From: Catenulispora sp. GP43
GTDB taxonomy: Bacteria; Actinomycetota; Actinomycetes; Streptomycetales; Catenulisporaceae
Assembly: GCF_041260665.1 (NCBI RefSeq)
Contig: NZ_JBGCCT010000001.1
Location: forward strand, 496,001-560,000
DNA length: 64,000 nt
Reading direction: 5' to 3'
The position numbers and the translations under genes are program-made. The notes under the pieces are model-generated. The model was not told the origin of the DNA and searched no databases. It saw nothing but the letters and a program-made list of their open reading frames with translations. Of the stretch, positions 26,329 to 35,219 are shown one piece after another (within the stretch, counting starts at the first letter, position 1; each line of letters begins with the position of its first letter).

Positions 26329-27039
26329 ATGCCCCGGTCAGACCTCTTCGAGCACGGCACGGACGCCACGGTCCGTACCGAGGGAAACACCAGCTGGTGC
26401 CTGGTGGTGCCGGTGAAACGACTGGGGCTCGCCAAGACCCGCCTGGCCGGCCCCGGCGTCCCGGCGCCGCTGCGCGAGCGACTGGCCCTGGCCTTCGCCG
26501 CGGACACCGTGACCGCGGCCCTGTCGGCGGCCCGCGTGGCCCACGCCGTCGTGGTGACGGACGACCCGCGGGCTTCGGAAGTCCTGGCCGCGATCGGCGC
26601 GACGATCGTCCCGGACGAACCGGATGCCGGATTGAATGCCGCATTCTTGTTCGGAGCCGCGACCGCCCGCCGGGAATTCGGAACAGGAATGGGTATCGCC
26701 GCCTGCACCGCCGATCTCCCGGCATTACGCGGCCCGGAGTTGGATATCGCATTGGCACAAATTGACGGCGAAGCCCGCTCTTTCATCGCCGACGCCCACG
26801 ACATCGGCACCACGATGCTCTTCGCCCCGCCCGGCTCCGACCTGGACCCCCGCTTCGGCGGACCCTCCCGCGCCGCCCACACCGCCAGCGGCGCGCTGGA
26901 ACTCCCGCCCGACCGCATCAGCTCACTGCGACGCGACGTGGACACCGCCGAAGACCTCGCCGACGCCCTGCTCCTGGGCGTCGGACCGCACACGACAGCG
27001 GCCTGGAGCGCACGGGAGCAGGTGTGCTCGGGTGTATAA
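26329..27039 (+). CDS. cofC: 2-phospho-L-lactate (or phosphoenolpyruvate) guanylyltransferase
   Basis: A 236-residue CofC/FbiD protein that activates 2-phospholactate or PEP with GTP at the start of coenzyme F420 side-chain synthesis. CLVVPVKRLGLAKTRL is the nucleotide-binding start; ACTADLPALRGPEL and RSFIADAHDIGTT are family motifs. AGGA lies 7 nt before the ATG. About 20 extra residues precede the core. The other F420 genes (fbiA, fbiB, fbiC) are not in the window. Confidence 0.92.
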   Translation: MPRSDLFEHGTDATVRTEGNTSWCLVVPVKRLGLAKTRLAGPGVPAPLRERLALAFAADTVTAALSAARVAHAVVVTDDPRASEVLAAIGATIVPDEPDAGLNAAFLFGAATARREFGTGMGIAACTADLPALRGPELDIALAQIDGEARSFIADAHDIGTTMLFAPPGSDLDPRFGGPSRAAHTASGALELPPDRISSLRRDVDTAEDLADALLLGVGPHTTAAWSAREQVCSGV

Positions 27040-27046
27040 ACAGTGC

Positions 27047-27265
27047 GTGACGCGCAAAGAGGCCCAAGGCACCGCCAGGGTTTTCGACCCCACGACCCGC
27101 ACCGGCACCGTCCTGCTGGACGACGGCACCGAGGTCGCCTACGACGCCGCCGCCTTCGACGCCGGCGGCCTGCGCCTGCTGCGGATCGGCCAGCGCGTGA
27201 AGATGAGCGTGGAAGACGGGCGCGTCACGGCGGTGACGCTGGTGACCCTGGCGCTGCCGGAGTAG
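27047..27265 (+). CDS. Small cold-shock-domain-like protein
   Basis: A protein of about 72 residues. TARVFDPTTRTGTVLLDDGTEV and LRIGQRVKMSVEDGRV follow the layout of a cold-shock OB fold, but the RNP1 aromatic motif (KGFGFI) is replaced by RTGTVLL, so nucleic-acid binding is not assured. It starts at GTG 27047, with TATAAA 6 nt upstream (a leaderless-like layout); an in-frame GTG at 27032 is the alternative. It follows cofC within 7 nt of its stop. Confidence 0.7.
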   Translation: MTRKEAQGTARVFDPTTRTGTVLLDDGTEVAYDAAAFDAGGLRLLRIGQRVKMSVEDGRVTAVTLVTLALPE

Positions 27266-27285
27266 CCCTCCGGGGAAGAACGCCG

Positions 27286-27318
27286 ACGAGGCGGCGCCCG
27301 ACCAGGGCACCGCCTCGT
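27286..27318. terminator. Hairpin between convergent CSD-like gene and hup
   Basis: ACGAGGCGG (27286-27294) pairs with CCGCCTCGT (27310-27318), and an inner GCCC/GGGC stem extends it. It sits 20 nt after the CSD-like stop and 52 nt from the hup stop, so it can serve both strands. Confidence 0.75.
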
Positions 27319-27370
27319 GAATCAGACCGCTGGGACTGGTGTCCCAGCCGCCTCAAGAACCCGGCTTCGA

Positions 27371-28081
27371 CTACCGCTTCGCGGCGGTCTTCTTCGCCGG
27401 GGCCTTCTTGGCGGTGGTTCGCTTGGCCGGGGCGGCCTTCTTCGCCGGCGCCTTGGCGACCTTCTTCGCGACCGGCCGGGCCGCCGCCTTCTTGGCCGGG
27501 GTGGCCTTCTTGGCCGGGGCCTTCTTGGCGGTGGCGGCCTTCTTCGCCGCCGCCTTCACCACGGTCGCCTTCTTCGCCGCGGTCTTCTTGGCCGGGGTGG
27601 TCTTGCGGGCGGCGGTGGTCTTCTTGACCGGGGCCGCCTTCTTCGCCGTGGCCTTCACCGCGGTCTTCTTGGCCGGCGCCTTCTTGGCGACGGTCTTGGC
27701 GGCGGTGGCCTTGACCGCGGTCTTCTTGGCCGGGGCCGCCTTCTTGGCGGTGGCCTTCGCGGTGGTCTTCTTGGCGGCGGCCTTGGCGGCCGCGGGGGCC
27801 TTCTTGTCGCCGTTGACCATGTCCTTGAAGCCCTGGCCCGCCTTGAACTTCGGCGCCGAGGACGCCTTGACCTTCACCGACTCGCCGGTGCGCGGGTTGC
27901 GGGCGGTGCGCGCCGGGCGCTTGACCTTCTCGAAGGAGCCGAAGCCGGTGATGGAGACCTTGGTCCCCGAGGCCACCGTGGCGATGATCGCGTCCAGAAC
28001 CGCGTCGACCGCGTCCCCGGCGTCCTTCTTGGACGCCTCGAGCTTGTCGGCGACGGCCTCGATCAGCTGGGCCTTGTTCAT
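27371..28081 (-). CDS. hup: HU-family DNA-binding protein with histone-H1-like tail (HupS type)
   Basis: A 236-residue nucleoid protein. Residues 1-95 are a complete HU domain (MNKAQLIEAVADKLEAS, GFGSFEKVKRPARTARNPRTG). About 140 residues of Lys/Ala repeats follow (AKKTAVKATAKKAAP type), as in actinobacterial HupS/HupB, and bind DNA non-specifically. The tail is coded by short GC-rich repeats (27371-27800), so its length probably varies. A weak purine-rich SD (AAGGG) lies about 10 nt upstream. It stands in the conserved cofC / hup / leuD order. Confidence 0.95.
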   Translation of the reverse strand: MNKAQLIEAVADKLEASKKDAGDAVDAVLDAIIATVASGTKVSITGFGSFEKVKRPARTARNPRTGESVKVKASSAPKFKAGQGFKDMVNGDKKAPAAAKAAAKKTTAKATAKKAAPAKKTAVKATAAKTVAKKAPAKKTAVKATAKKAAPVKKTTAARKTTPAKKTAAKKATVVKAAAKKAATAKKAPAKKATPAKKAAARPVAKKVAKAPAKKAAPAKRTTAKKAPAKKTAAKR

Positions 28082-28166
28082 GTCTACCTACCCTTGGGGC
28101 TGTTGGTACGTCTTGCTCTGATTTCGGCCGTACGTCGCAAGCTTGCTCCGTATCAGAACCAATCGC

Positions 28167-28195
28167 ACCGTATGGGGCGCCAGAGGGCGAATCAA
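28167..28195 (-). promoter_or_regulatory. Candidate hup promoter
   Basis: On the minus strand TTGATT (28190-28195) and TACGGT (28167-28172) are 17 bp apart, giving a plausible housekeeping promoter about 85 nt upstream of the hup ATG. It overlaps the 3' flank of the conserved hypothetical gene at 28212. Confidence 0.4.
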
Positions 28196-28211
28196 ATACC
28201 TAGGGGTTAAA

Positions 28212-28496
28212 TCACCCTTGTGTCGCAGTGTTTTTCCCAGAAAGGGGGTCTACGGGGCTCGAAACGGCCCCTGGAGCGAGCACCGCGAGTTCGCTGAAAA
28301 ACTCTTCCAAACGGTGTGCCGCGACGGTCACGTCATGGCGCGACAAAGCGGTGATGGCAAGCACCCGTTTGGTGAGTTCGGCACGCCGCTGCGCCGGGAT
28401 CCGCGGATCCCCGAGCGCTTTGTGGACGTCCTTCAGCCGCGTGGCGAAGGCCGCGTAGCGAGAAGGGCGGGGCCGAAGAGGCACGTCCGGTGGCAT
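28212..28496 (-). CDS. Conserved hypothetical protein between leuD and hup
   Basis: A 94-residue, mostly helical protein (SRYAAFATRLKDVHKALGD, AELTKRVLAITALSRHDV, LEEFFSELA). No membrane segment or known motif. I start at MPPDVPLRP; a longer frame reaches 28532. Streptomyces carries a small gene at the same place, which supports it as real. The opposite strand is also open here but encodes Arg-rich antisense. Role unknown. Confidence 0.6.
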   Translation of the reverse strand: MPPDVPLRPRPSRYAAFATRLKDVHKALGDPRIPAQRRAELTKRVLAITALSRHDVTVAAHRLEEFFSELAVLAPGAVSSPVDPLSGKNTATQG

Positions 28497-28538
28497 CCAC
28501 CCAATAGTGCCCCTCGACCCCGCCCAACCCAAAACTGA

Positions 28539-28620
28539 TCAAGCGATGGCGTCAAGCGATGGCTCAGACTGCCGCGGGATGGCTCAGACTGCCGCGGGAT
28601 GGCTCAGACTGCCGCGGGCA
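28539..28620. repeat. Nested tandem duplications at the 3' end of leuD
   Basis: Three copies of the 20-bp unit GGCTCAGACTGCCGCGGGAT start at 28561, 28581 and 28601 (the last loses its final 2 bases). The copy at 28601 holds the last leuD codons and its stop; the other two are downstream of the gene. A second array, TCAAGCGATGGC at 28539 and 28552 (13-bp period), abuts it. Confidence 0.95.
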
Positions 28621-29203
28621 GCGTCTTCGGCTTGAACCTCGGACGCTCTTCCTCGAAGGCGTCGATCTCCTCACCGTGGCGCAGCGTCAGGCTGATGTCG
28701 TCCAGCCCTTCCAGCAGCCGCCAGCGCGTGTAGTCGTCCACCTCGAAGGTGAACACGTGGCCCTCGACGCGCACCTCGCGCGCCTGCAGGTCCACCGTCA
28801 CCTCCAGCTCCGGGTTCTCCTCCACCAGCTTCCACAGGATCTCGATGTCCTCCTGCTTCAGCACCGCGGTCAACAAGCCGTCCTTGGCGGAGTTGCCCCG
28901 GAAGATGTCGGCGAACCGCGCCGAGAGCACCACCTTGAAGCCGTAGTCCTTCAGCGCCCACACCGCGTGCTCGCGCGAGGAGCCGGTGCCGAAGTCGGGG
29001 CCGGCGACCAGCACCGAGACGCCCTGGTACTGCTCCTGATTCAGGATGAACTCCGGGTCGGCGCGCCAGGCGGCGAACAGCCCGTCCTCGAAACCGGTGC
29101 GGGTGATGCGCTTGAGGTACACCGCCGGGATGATCTGGTCGGTGTCGACGTTGGACCGGCGCAGCGGCAGCGCGCGCCCGGTGTGCGTGGTGAACTTCTC
29201 CAT
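28604..29203 (-). CDS. leuD: 3-isopropylmalate dehydratase small subunit
   Basis: A 199-residue partner of LeuC that isomerises 2- to 3-isopropylmalate in leucine synthesis. The start [20 protein letters not shown], then [12 protein letters not shown] and [16 protein letters not shown] are typical. It lies 21 nt downstream of leuC in a leuCD operon. Its last codons and stop are part of a three-copy 20-bp duplication; two spare copies, stop codon included, follow the gene. Confidence 0.96.
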   Translation of the reverse strand: MEKFTTHTGRALPLRRSNVDTDQIIPAVYLKRITRTGFEDGLFAAWRADPEFILNQEQYQGVSVLVAGPDFGTGSSREHAVWALKDYGFKVVLSARFADIFRGNSAKDGLLTAVLKQEDIEILWKLVEENPELEVTVDLQAREVRVEGHVFTFEVDDYTRWRLLEGLDDISLTLRHGEEIDAFEEERPRFKPKTLPAAV

Positions 29204-29224
29204 GACTGAAACTCCTCCTCGGGC

Positions 29225-30631
29225 TCAGGCGGCCAAATCGGACGGGGACGACAGCGTGCCCCGGACCGCGGTGGCGGCGGCCACCAGCGGCGACACCAGG
29301 TGCGTGCGGCCGCCCTTGCCCTGGCGCCCCTCGAAGTTGCGGTTGGACGTGGACGCCGAGCGCTCGCCGGGGGCCAGCTGGTCGGGGTTCATGCCCAGGC
29401 ACATCGAGCAGCCGGCGAACCGCCACTCGGCGCCGGCCTCGGTGAACACCTCGTGCAGGCCCTCGGCCTCGGCCTCCAGCCGCACCCGCGCCGAGCCCGG
29501 GACCACCAGCATCCGCACGCCCTCGGCGACCTTGCGGCCCTTGATGACGGCGGCGGCGGCGCGCAGGTCCTCCAGCCGGCCGTTGGTGCACGAGCCGAGG
29601 AAGACCGTGTCCACCTTGATCTCGCGCAGCGGCGTGCCGGCCTCCAGGCCCATGTATTCCAACGCCTTGCGGGCCGCGACCTTGTCGGTCTCGGCGGCGA
29701 AGTCCGTCTCCGGGTCCGGCACCGACGCCGACAGCGGCAGGCCCTGGCCGGGGTTGGTGCCCCAGGTGACGTAGGGGGTCAGCGCGTCGCCGTCGATGAC
29801 CACCTCGGCGTCGAAGGCCGCGCCGTCGTCGGTGCGCAGCGTCTTCCAGTACGCGACCGCGGCGTCCCAGTCGTCGCCGGAGGGCGCGTGCGCGCGGCCC
29901 TTCAGGTAGGCGAAGGTGGTCTCGTCCGGGGCGATCATCCCGGCGCGGGCACCGGCCTCGATGGACATGTTGCAGACCGTCATCCGGCCCTCCATCGACA
30001 GCTTCTCGATGGCGTCGCCGCGGTACTCCAGGACGTAGCCCTGTCCGCCGCCGGTGCCGATCTTCGCGATGACCGCGAGGACGATGTCCTTGGCCGTGAC
30101 GCCCTCGGCCAGCTCGCCGGTGACCGTGACGGCCATCGTCTTGAACGGCTTGAGCGGCAGCGTCTGGGTGGCCAGCACGTGCTCGACCTCGCTGGTGCCG
30201 ATGCCGAACGCCAGCGCGCCGAAGGCACCGTGGGTGGAGGTGTGCGAGTCGCCGCACACCACGGTCATGCCCGGCTGGGTCAGGCCCAGCTGCGGCCCGA
30301 CCACGTGCACGATGCCCTGCTGGGCGTCGCCCAGAGAGTGGATGCGCACCCCGAAGTCGGCGCAGTTCTTGCGCAGCGTCTCGATCTGCAGCCGGGACAC
30401 CGGGTCGGCGATCGGCTTGTCGATCTCCAGCGTCGGGGTGTTGTGGTCCTCGGTGGCGATGGTGAGGTCGGGGCGGCGCACGGCCCGGTTCGCCTGGCGG
30501 AGCCCGTCGAAGGCCTGCGGCGAGGTCACCTCGTGCAGCAGGTGCAGGTCGATGTAGAGCAGGTCGGGCTCGCCGTCGGCCGAGCGGACCACATGGTCCG
30601 CCCACACCTTCTCGGCCAGGGTGTGGGACAT
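29225..30631 (-). CDS. leuC: 3-isopropylmalate dehydratase large subunit
   Basis: A 468-residue aconitase-family subunit with the [4Fe-4S] ligands in [16 protein letters not shown] and [14 protein letters not shown] (cysteine pair), and [11 protein letters not shown] near the end. Length is normal. It is divergent from the IclR-type ndgR gene and followed by leuD; control by NdgR is the usual arrangement in Streptomyces and is inferred here. Confidence 0.96.
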   Translation of the reverse strand: MSHTLAEKVWADHVVRSADGEPDLLYIDLHLLHEVTSPQAFDGLRQANRAVRRPDLTIATEDHNTPTLEIDKPIADPVSRLQIETLRKNCADFGVRIHSLGDAQQGIVHVVGPQLGLTQPGMTVVCGDSHTSTHGAFGALAFGIGTSEVEHVLATQTLPLKPFKTMAVTVTGELAEGVTAKDIVLAVIAKIGTGGGQGYVLEYRGDAIEKLSMEGRMTVCNMSIEAGARAGMIAPDETTFAYLKGRAHAPSGDDWDAAVAYWKTLRTDDGAAFDAEVVIDGDALTPYVTWGTNPGQGLPLSASVPDPETDFAAETDKVAARKALEYMGLEAGTPLREIKVDTVFLGSCTNGRLEDLRAAAAVIKGRKVAEGVRMLVVPGSARVRLEAEAEGLHEVFTEAGAEWRFAGCSMCLGMNPDQLAPGERSASTSNRNFEGRQGKGGRTHLVSPLVAAATAVRGTLSSPSDLAA

Positions 30632-30728
30632 CGTCGCTCCTGTCTTCCCACTACGGTCGGCTCTGTCGTCGGCGTCTCGCGGCCGGGGAGCGCGCAGCGG
30701 GAAGGATCATTCGCGGCGCACGCCTTGC

Positions 30729-30745
30729 GTCTCGGGATCTGAGAC
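30729..30745. promoter_or_regulatory. Palindrome in the leuC/ndgR gap, candidate NdgR site
   Basis: GTCTC-GGGATCT-GAGAC is a 5-7-5 inverted repeat starting 16 nt upstream of ndgR, overlapping or just upstream of its likely -10 (CAGAAT at 30748-30753). The place suits autorepression and control of leuCD. Confidence 0.45.
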
Positions 30746-30760
30746 GGCAGAATTCGGTCT

Positions 30761-31477
30761 ATGGACAACTCTAGCGGAGTCGGCGTCCTGGACAAGGCCG
30801 CCGTCGTACTGAGCGCCCTGGAAGCGGGCCCCACCACCTTGGCGGGCCTGGTCACGGCCACGGGATTGGCGCGCCCGACCGCTCACCGGCTGGCCGTGGC
30901 CCTTGAGCATCACCGTCTCGTATCCCGGGACATGCAGGGCCGCTTCATCCTCGGCCCCCGGTTGCAGGAACTGGCCTCGGCGGCCGGCGAGGACCGGCTG
31001 CTGGCCGCCGCCGGACCGGTCCTGGCCGCGCTGCGCGACCACACCGGGGAGTCGGCGCAGCTCTACCGCCGCCAGGGCGACCTGCGGGTCTGTGTGGCCG
31101 CCGCGGAGCGCATGTCGGGGCTGCGCGACACCGTGCCGATCGGCTCGGCGCTGCCGATGACCGCGGGCTCGGCGGCGCAGATCCTGCTGGCCTGGGAGGA
31201 GCCGGACCGGCTGCACCGCGGGCTGCAGGGCGCGCGGTTCACCGCCACCACGCTGGCCGGCGTGCGCCGCCGCGGCTGGGCCCAGTCGGTGGCCGAGCGC
31301 GAGCAGGGCGTGGCCTCGGTCTCGGCACCGGTGCGCGGCCCCAACAACCGGGTCATCGCCGCGGTGTCGGTGTCCGGCCCGATCGAGCGGCTCACGCGCC
31401 AGCCCGGACGGCTGCACGCGCAGTCGGTGGTGGAGGCCGCGGCCCGGCTGAGCGAGGCCGTGAAGCGCGGCTCCTAG
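30761..31477 (+). CDS. ndgR: IclR family regulator (NdgR-like)
   Basis: A 238-residue regulator with an N-terminal winged helix (VLDKAAVVLSALEAGPTTLAG, then ATGLARPTAHRLAVALE) and a C-terminal IclR effector domain (MTAGSAAQILLAW, RGWAQSVAEREQGVASVSAP). NdgR controls leucine and other amino-acid genes in Streptomyces, and this gene holds its position opposite leuCD. CAGAAT lies 7 nt before the ATG, so the mRNA may be leaderless. Confidence 0.9.
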   Translation: MDNSSGVGVLDKAAVVLSALEAGPTTLAGLVTATGLARPTAHRLAVALEHHRLVSRDMQGRFILGPRLQELASAAGEDRLLAAAGPVLAALRDHTGESAQLYRRQGDLRVCVAAAERMSGLRDTVPIGSALPMTAGSAAQILLAWEEPDRLHRGLQGARFTATTLAGVRRRGWAQSVAEREQGVASVSAPVRGPNNRVIAAVSVSGPIERLTRQPGRLHAQSVVEAAARLSEAVKRGS

Positions 31478-31499
31478 GCACGGGAGGCACACTGGACGG

Positions 31500-32783
31500 G
31501 TGAGACCCTTTCGGAGTCGACGACACAACGGCGTGTCCGTCGCCCGCGCCATGGGAGCACTGCTGGCCCTCGGCATGGCGGCGACGACAGCGAGCTGTGC
31601 GGCGCACAGCACAGCCCCGGCGAAGCCGTCCCCGACAGCCGTCTCCCCGGTGAAACTCGACGGGCCGGTCTACGGAAAGCCCGCCGACGGCGGCACCGCG
31701 GTGTTCGCCGCGACGGAGAACGACACGGTCTACGCGCTCTCACCGGCCGACGGGTCGGTGATGTGGAGCAAGCACCTGGCCGAGCCCTTTCGGCCGCACA
31801 CCTGCGGGAACATCAATCCGCTGGGGATCACGGGCGCGCCCGCCTACGATCCCGCTTCTCATCTTGTGTACGTGGTCGCGGAGGACGCGGACGCGCACCA
31901 CGTGCTGTACGGACTCAGCGCGGCGGACGGGCACGTCGTCTCGCACGTCGCGGTCGATCCCCCGGTCGGCGACCGCGCCTACCTGCAACAGCGTTCGGCG
32001 TTGACGCTCTGGCACGGCCACGTGTTCGCGACGTTCGGCGGCCTGTTCGGGGACTGCGGAACCTACACCGGAGCGGTCGCGTCCGTAGACGCCGCCTCGG
32101 GATCCGTGAACTGGTTCGAGGCCTCGTCGAGCGGACGCGGCGGCATGTGGGCCCCCGGCGCGCCGGCGATCGGCACGGACCGCCTGTACTTCTCGATCGG
32201 CAACGGCGACGCGGTGCAGGCCGGGCAGCCCTATGACGGCACCGACTCGGTGGTCGCCCTGGATGTGAACGCCAAACGGGTGGACTTCTTCGCCCCGGCG
32301 TCCTGGGCTCAGGACAACGGGGCCGACCTGGACCTGGGGTCGATGAATCCGGTGCTGGCGGCCGGGCATGTGATCATCGCCGGTAAATCAGGGCAGGGAT
32401 ACCTGCTGGATCCGGCCGCCCTGGGCGGCATCGGCGGCGGGACCCCGTTCCAGGCGTGCTCGGCGTTCGGGGCGGCCGCGGCGGACGGGGACGTGGTGTA
32501 TCTGCCGTGCGCGGACGGCACGCGCGCCTTCCGGATCGGGGATCAGGTGACGCCGCTCTGGCACGCCGCGCACACCAACGGGCAGCCGGTCCTGGCCGGC
32601 GGCCTGGTCTGGGCCGCCGACTACGACAGCGGCGTGCTGTACGCGCTCGATCCGGCCACCGGCCATGCCGCCCGGCAGATCGCCGTCGGAGCGCTGCCGC
32701 ACTTCGCCACGCCGGCCGTCGTCGGGGACAAGCTGTTCCTGGGAACGGCGAAGGGTGTGGCGATCATCGGCGTGCGGTCATAA
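31500..32783 (+). CDS. PQQ-like beta-propeller lipoprotein
   Basis: A 427-residue exported protein. After a basic start (RPFRSRRH) comes a lipobox (MAATTASC) and a Pro/Ser linker. Repeated beta-propeller blades follow (TVYALSPADGSVMW, VLYGLSAADGHVV, LYALDPATGHAARQIAVG), as in PQQ/YVTN-type WD40-like proteins. No PQQ ligands can be assigned, so it is more likely a structural or binding lipoprotein. GTG start; an ATG deeper in (MGALLALG) is possible. It follows ndgR by 22 nt. Confidence 0.8.
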   Translation: MRPFRSRRHNGVSVARAMGALLALGMAATTASCAAHSTAPAKPSPTAVSPVKLDGPVYGKPADGGTAVFAATENDTVYALSPADGSVMWSKHLAEPFRPHTCGNINPLGITGAPAYDPASHLVYVVAEDADAHHVLYGLSAADGHVVSHVAVDPPVGDRAYLQQRSALTLWHGHVFATFGGLFGDCGTYTGAVASVDAASGSVNWFEASSSGRGGMWAPGAPAIGTDRLYFSIGNGDAVQAGQPYDGTDSVVALDVNAKRVDFFAPASWAQDNGADLDLGSMNPVLAAGHVIIAGKSGQGYLLDPAALGGIGGGTPFQACSAFGAAAADGDVVYLPCADGTRAFRIGDQVTPLWHAAHTNGQPVLAGGLVWAADYDSGVLYALDPATGHAARQIAVGALPHFATPAVVGDKLFLGTAKGVAIIGVRS

Positions 32784-32808
32784 AACCCGACCGCCGCCGC
32801 GGCTTCGG

Positions 32809-33648
32809 CTACCGCCCCGTGACCTGCCGCCGCGCCGCTTCAACGGTCTGCTCCAACAACACTGCGATCGTCATCGGCCCGACGCCTCCGGGCACCGGCG
32901 TGATCAGGCTCGCCTTCTCCACTGCCGACGCGAAGTCGACATCGCCGACGTTGCCGGGGTTGTAGCCGGCGTCGACGACGACGGCGCCGGGCTTGATGTC
33001 GGCGCCCTTGATGAAGTTCGGCCGCCCGACCGCGGCGATGAGGATGTCGGCTTCGCGCGTGTGCGCGGCGAGGTCGACCGTCTTGGAGTGGCAGTACGTC
33101 ACCGTCGCGTCCCGGGCCAGCAGCAGCATGCCCACCGGCTTGCCGAGGATCGGGCTGCGGCCCACCACCACCGCGTGCTTGCCGGCGAGTTCGACCTCGT
33201 ATTCGTCCAGCAGCCGCAGGATGCCGCCGGGGGTGGCCGAGGCGAAGCCGGGCTCGCCGAAGGCCATGGCGGCGAAGGAGTGCATGGTCACGCCGTCCAC
33301 GTCCTTCTCCGGCGCGATGGCCTCGAAGGCGGTGCGCTCGTCGATGTGCGCGGGCACGGGGTGCTGGAGCAGGATGCCGTGCACGTCCGGGTCCTGCGAC
33401 AGCTCGGTGAGCGCGGCGACCAGCGTCCCGGTGGTGATGGTGTCGGGCAGCTCCACGTGCCACGAACCGATCCCGGCCTTCGCACTGCGGTTCTGCTTCA
33501 TCCGGACGTAGGTGACCGAAGCCGGATCCGAGCCGACGAGCACGGTGGCCAGACACGGGGTCACCCCGGTGGCGGCCGTCAGGGCGGCCGCGTCGGCGGC
33601 GGCCTTCTCCACGATGTGCCGGGCTGCTTCGGTGCCGTTCATGAGCAT
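32809..33648 (-). CDS. folD: Methylenetetrahydrofolate dehydrogenase / cyclohydrolase
   Basis: A 279-residue bifunctional enzyme of one-carbon metabolism that interconverts 5,10-methylene- and 10-formyl-THF with NADP. YVRMKQNRSAKAGI contains the catalytic Lys, VVVGRSPILGKPVGMLL is the nucleotide site, and TPVPGGVGPMTIAVLL the C-terminal signature. The start is the ATG at 33648, 7 nt after AGGAGG; ATG and GTG codons 3-6 bp either side are alternatives. It is convergent with the PQQ-propeller gene. Confidence 0.96.
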   Translation of the reverse strand: MLMNGTEAARHIVEKAAADAAALTAATGVTPCLATVLVGSDPASVTYVRMKQNRSAKAGIGSWHVELPDTITTGTLVAALTELSQDPDVHGILLQHPVPAHIDERTAFEAIAPEKDVDGVTMHSFAAMAFGEPGFASATPGGILRLLDEYEVELAGKHAVVVGRSPILGKPVGMLLLARDATVTYCHSKTVDLAAHTREADILIAAVGRPNFIKGADIKPGAVVVDAGYNPGNVGDVDFASAVEKASLITPVPGGVGPMTIAVLLEQTVEAARRQVTGR

Positions 33649-33796
33649 GGGCACGCCTCCTGGGCGGCTTGAAGGAAGTCGCCCAGGCGCACGGCATAGA
33701 CACAGCGAGTGTCAGGCCGCTCCCCGGTGGTGTCCCACCTGAACGCCAGTCACGGCCTGACAGCACTCTACGTCACGAGCAGAATGACGCGGCAGA

Positions 33797-35107
33797 CTAC
33801 GCGTCCGGCGCGATCTTCGCCATCGCGTTGATGATGCGGTCCATCGCGTCGCCGCCCTTGGGGTCGGTGAGGTTGGCGAGCGTCTTCAGCGTGAAGCGCA
33901 TCAGCATCGGGTGCGACAGGCCGCGCTGGGTGGCCAGGCGCATCACCTTCGGGTTGCCGATCAGGCGGACGAACAGGCGGCCCATCGTGTAGTAGCCGCC
34001 GTAGGTCTCCTTCAGCGCGCGCGGGTACGCCGACAGCGCCAGCTCCCGCTCCGGGCCGGCCGGACGCGCCAGGGCCTGGGCGATCACGTCCGCGGCGAGT
34101 TCGCCGGACTCCATCGCGTAGGCGATGCCCTCGCCGTTGAACGGGTTCACCATGCCGCCGGCGTCGCCGACGAGCAGCACGCCGCGGGTGTAGTGCGGCT
34201 GGCGGTTGAAGCCCATGGGCAGCGCGGCGCCGCGGATCGGCTCGGTGCGGTTCTCCTCGTTGAAGCCCCACTCCTCGGGGGTGTTCTTCAGCCAGGCGCG
34301 CAGCAGGTCGGGGTACTTCACGTTGCGGAAGGACTTGGTGGTGTTCAGGATACCCAGGCCCACGTTGGAGGTGCCGTCGCCCATGCCGAAGACCCAGCCG
34401 TAGCCGGGGAGCAGGCGCTCGCCGTCCCAGAGCTCGAGCCAGGACTCGAGGTAGTCGTCGTTGGTGCGCGGCGACTTGTAGTAGGTGCGGTAGGCGACGC
34501 CCATCGGGCGGTCGTCGCGCTTGTGCAGGCCCAGCGCGATGGACAGCCGGGTGGAGTTGCCGTCGGCGGCGACGATCAGCGGGGCGTGGAAAGCGGTCTC
34601 GCGCTTGGCGCCGTCGCCGTCGGTGATGCGCGCGGTCACGCCGATCACCCGGTTGCTGCGCGGGTCCACGATCGGGCCGGTGACGTTGGTGTTCTCGTGC
34701 AGCCGGGCCCCGGACTTCTCCGCCTGCCGCGCCAGGATCTGGTCGAAGTCGGCACGCGGCCGCACCAGTCCGTAGTTGGGGTACGCGGCCAGCTCCGGCC
34801 ACGGCATCTCCAGCCGCATGCCGCCGCCGATGATCCGCAGGCCCTTGTTGTGCAGCCAGCCGGCTTCCTCGGAGGTGTCGATGCCCATCCGCACCAGCGA
34901 CTTGACCGCGCGCGGCGTCAGGCCGTCGCCGCAGATCTTCTCCCGCGGGAACTGGGACTTCTCCAGCAGCAGGACGTCCAGGCCCGCGGTGGCCAGATGG
35001 TGGGCCGTCGCCGAGCCCGAGGGCCCGGCCCCGACCACGATGACGTCGGCGACGTTCTCCGAGGGCACGGCCTCGCTCGGAGCGGCGGAAGAGGTTTGCG
35101 CGGTCAC
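33797..35107 (-). CDS. FAD-dependent geranylgeranyl reductase family protein, MenJ-like
   Basis: A 436-residue flavoprotein. VIVVGAGPSGSATAHHL binds FAD, PREKICGDGLTPRAVKSL is the signature of the geranylgeranyl reductase family, and GDAGGMVNPFNGEGIAYA is the second FAD motif. In mycobacteria MenJ of this family saturates one isoprene unit of menaquinone; the nearby menG supports that role here. The GTG start has TAGAAT 7 nt upstream, a near-ideal -10, so it is probably leaderless. Confidence 0.88.
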   Translation of the reverse strand: MTAQTSSAAPSEAVPSENVADVIVVGAGPSGSATAHHLATAGLDVLLLEKSQFPREKICGDGLTPRAVKSLVRMGIDTSEEAGWLHNKGLRIIGGGMRLEMPWPELAAYPNYGLVRPRADFDQILARQAEKSGARLHENTNVTGPIVDPRSNRVIGVTARITDGDGAKRETAFHAPLIVAADGNSTRLSIALGLHKRDDRPMGVAYRTYYKSPRTNDDYLESWLELWDGERLLPGYGWVFGMGDGTSNVGLGILNTTKSFRNVKYPDLLRAWLKNTPEEWGFNEENRTEPIRGAALPMGFNRQPHYTRGVLLVGDAGGMVNPFNGEGIAYAMESGELAADVIAQALARPAGPERELALSAYPRALKETYGGYYTMGRLFVRLIGNPKVMRLATQRGLSHPMLMRFTLKTLANLTDPKGGDAMDRIINAMAKIAPDA

Positions 35108-35219
35108 CCGCCCGATTCTAAGCGCAGGCGGTACGGGACCTGCGGTCAGGCCGGTGCGAGCGCGGCACGGCGCCGGGCCGCTTGCCCGGCGCCGCGCACG
35201 GTGGTCGGATGAGACGTCC

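Noticed and set aside
28143-28538. Plus-strand frame over the hypothetical gene at 28212
   Set aside because: Its translation is Arg-rich without structure, while the minus strand has a regular helical protein in a conserved position.
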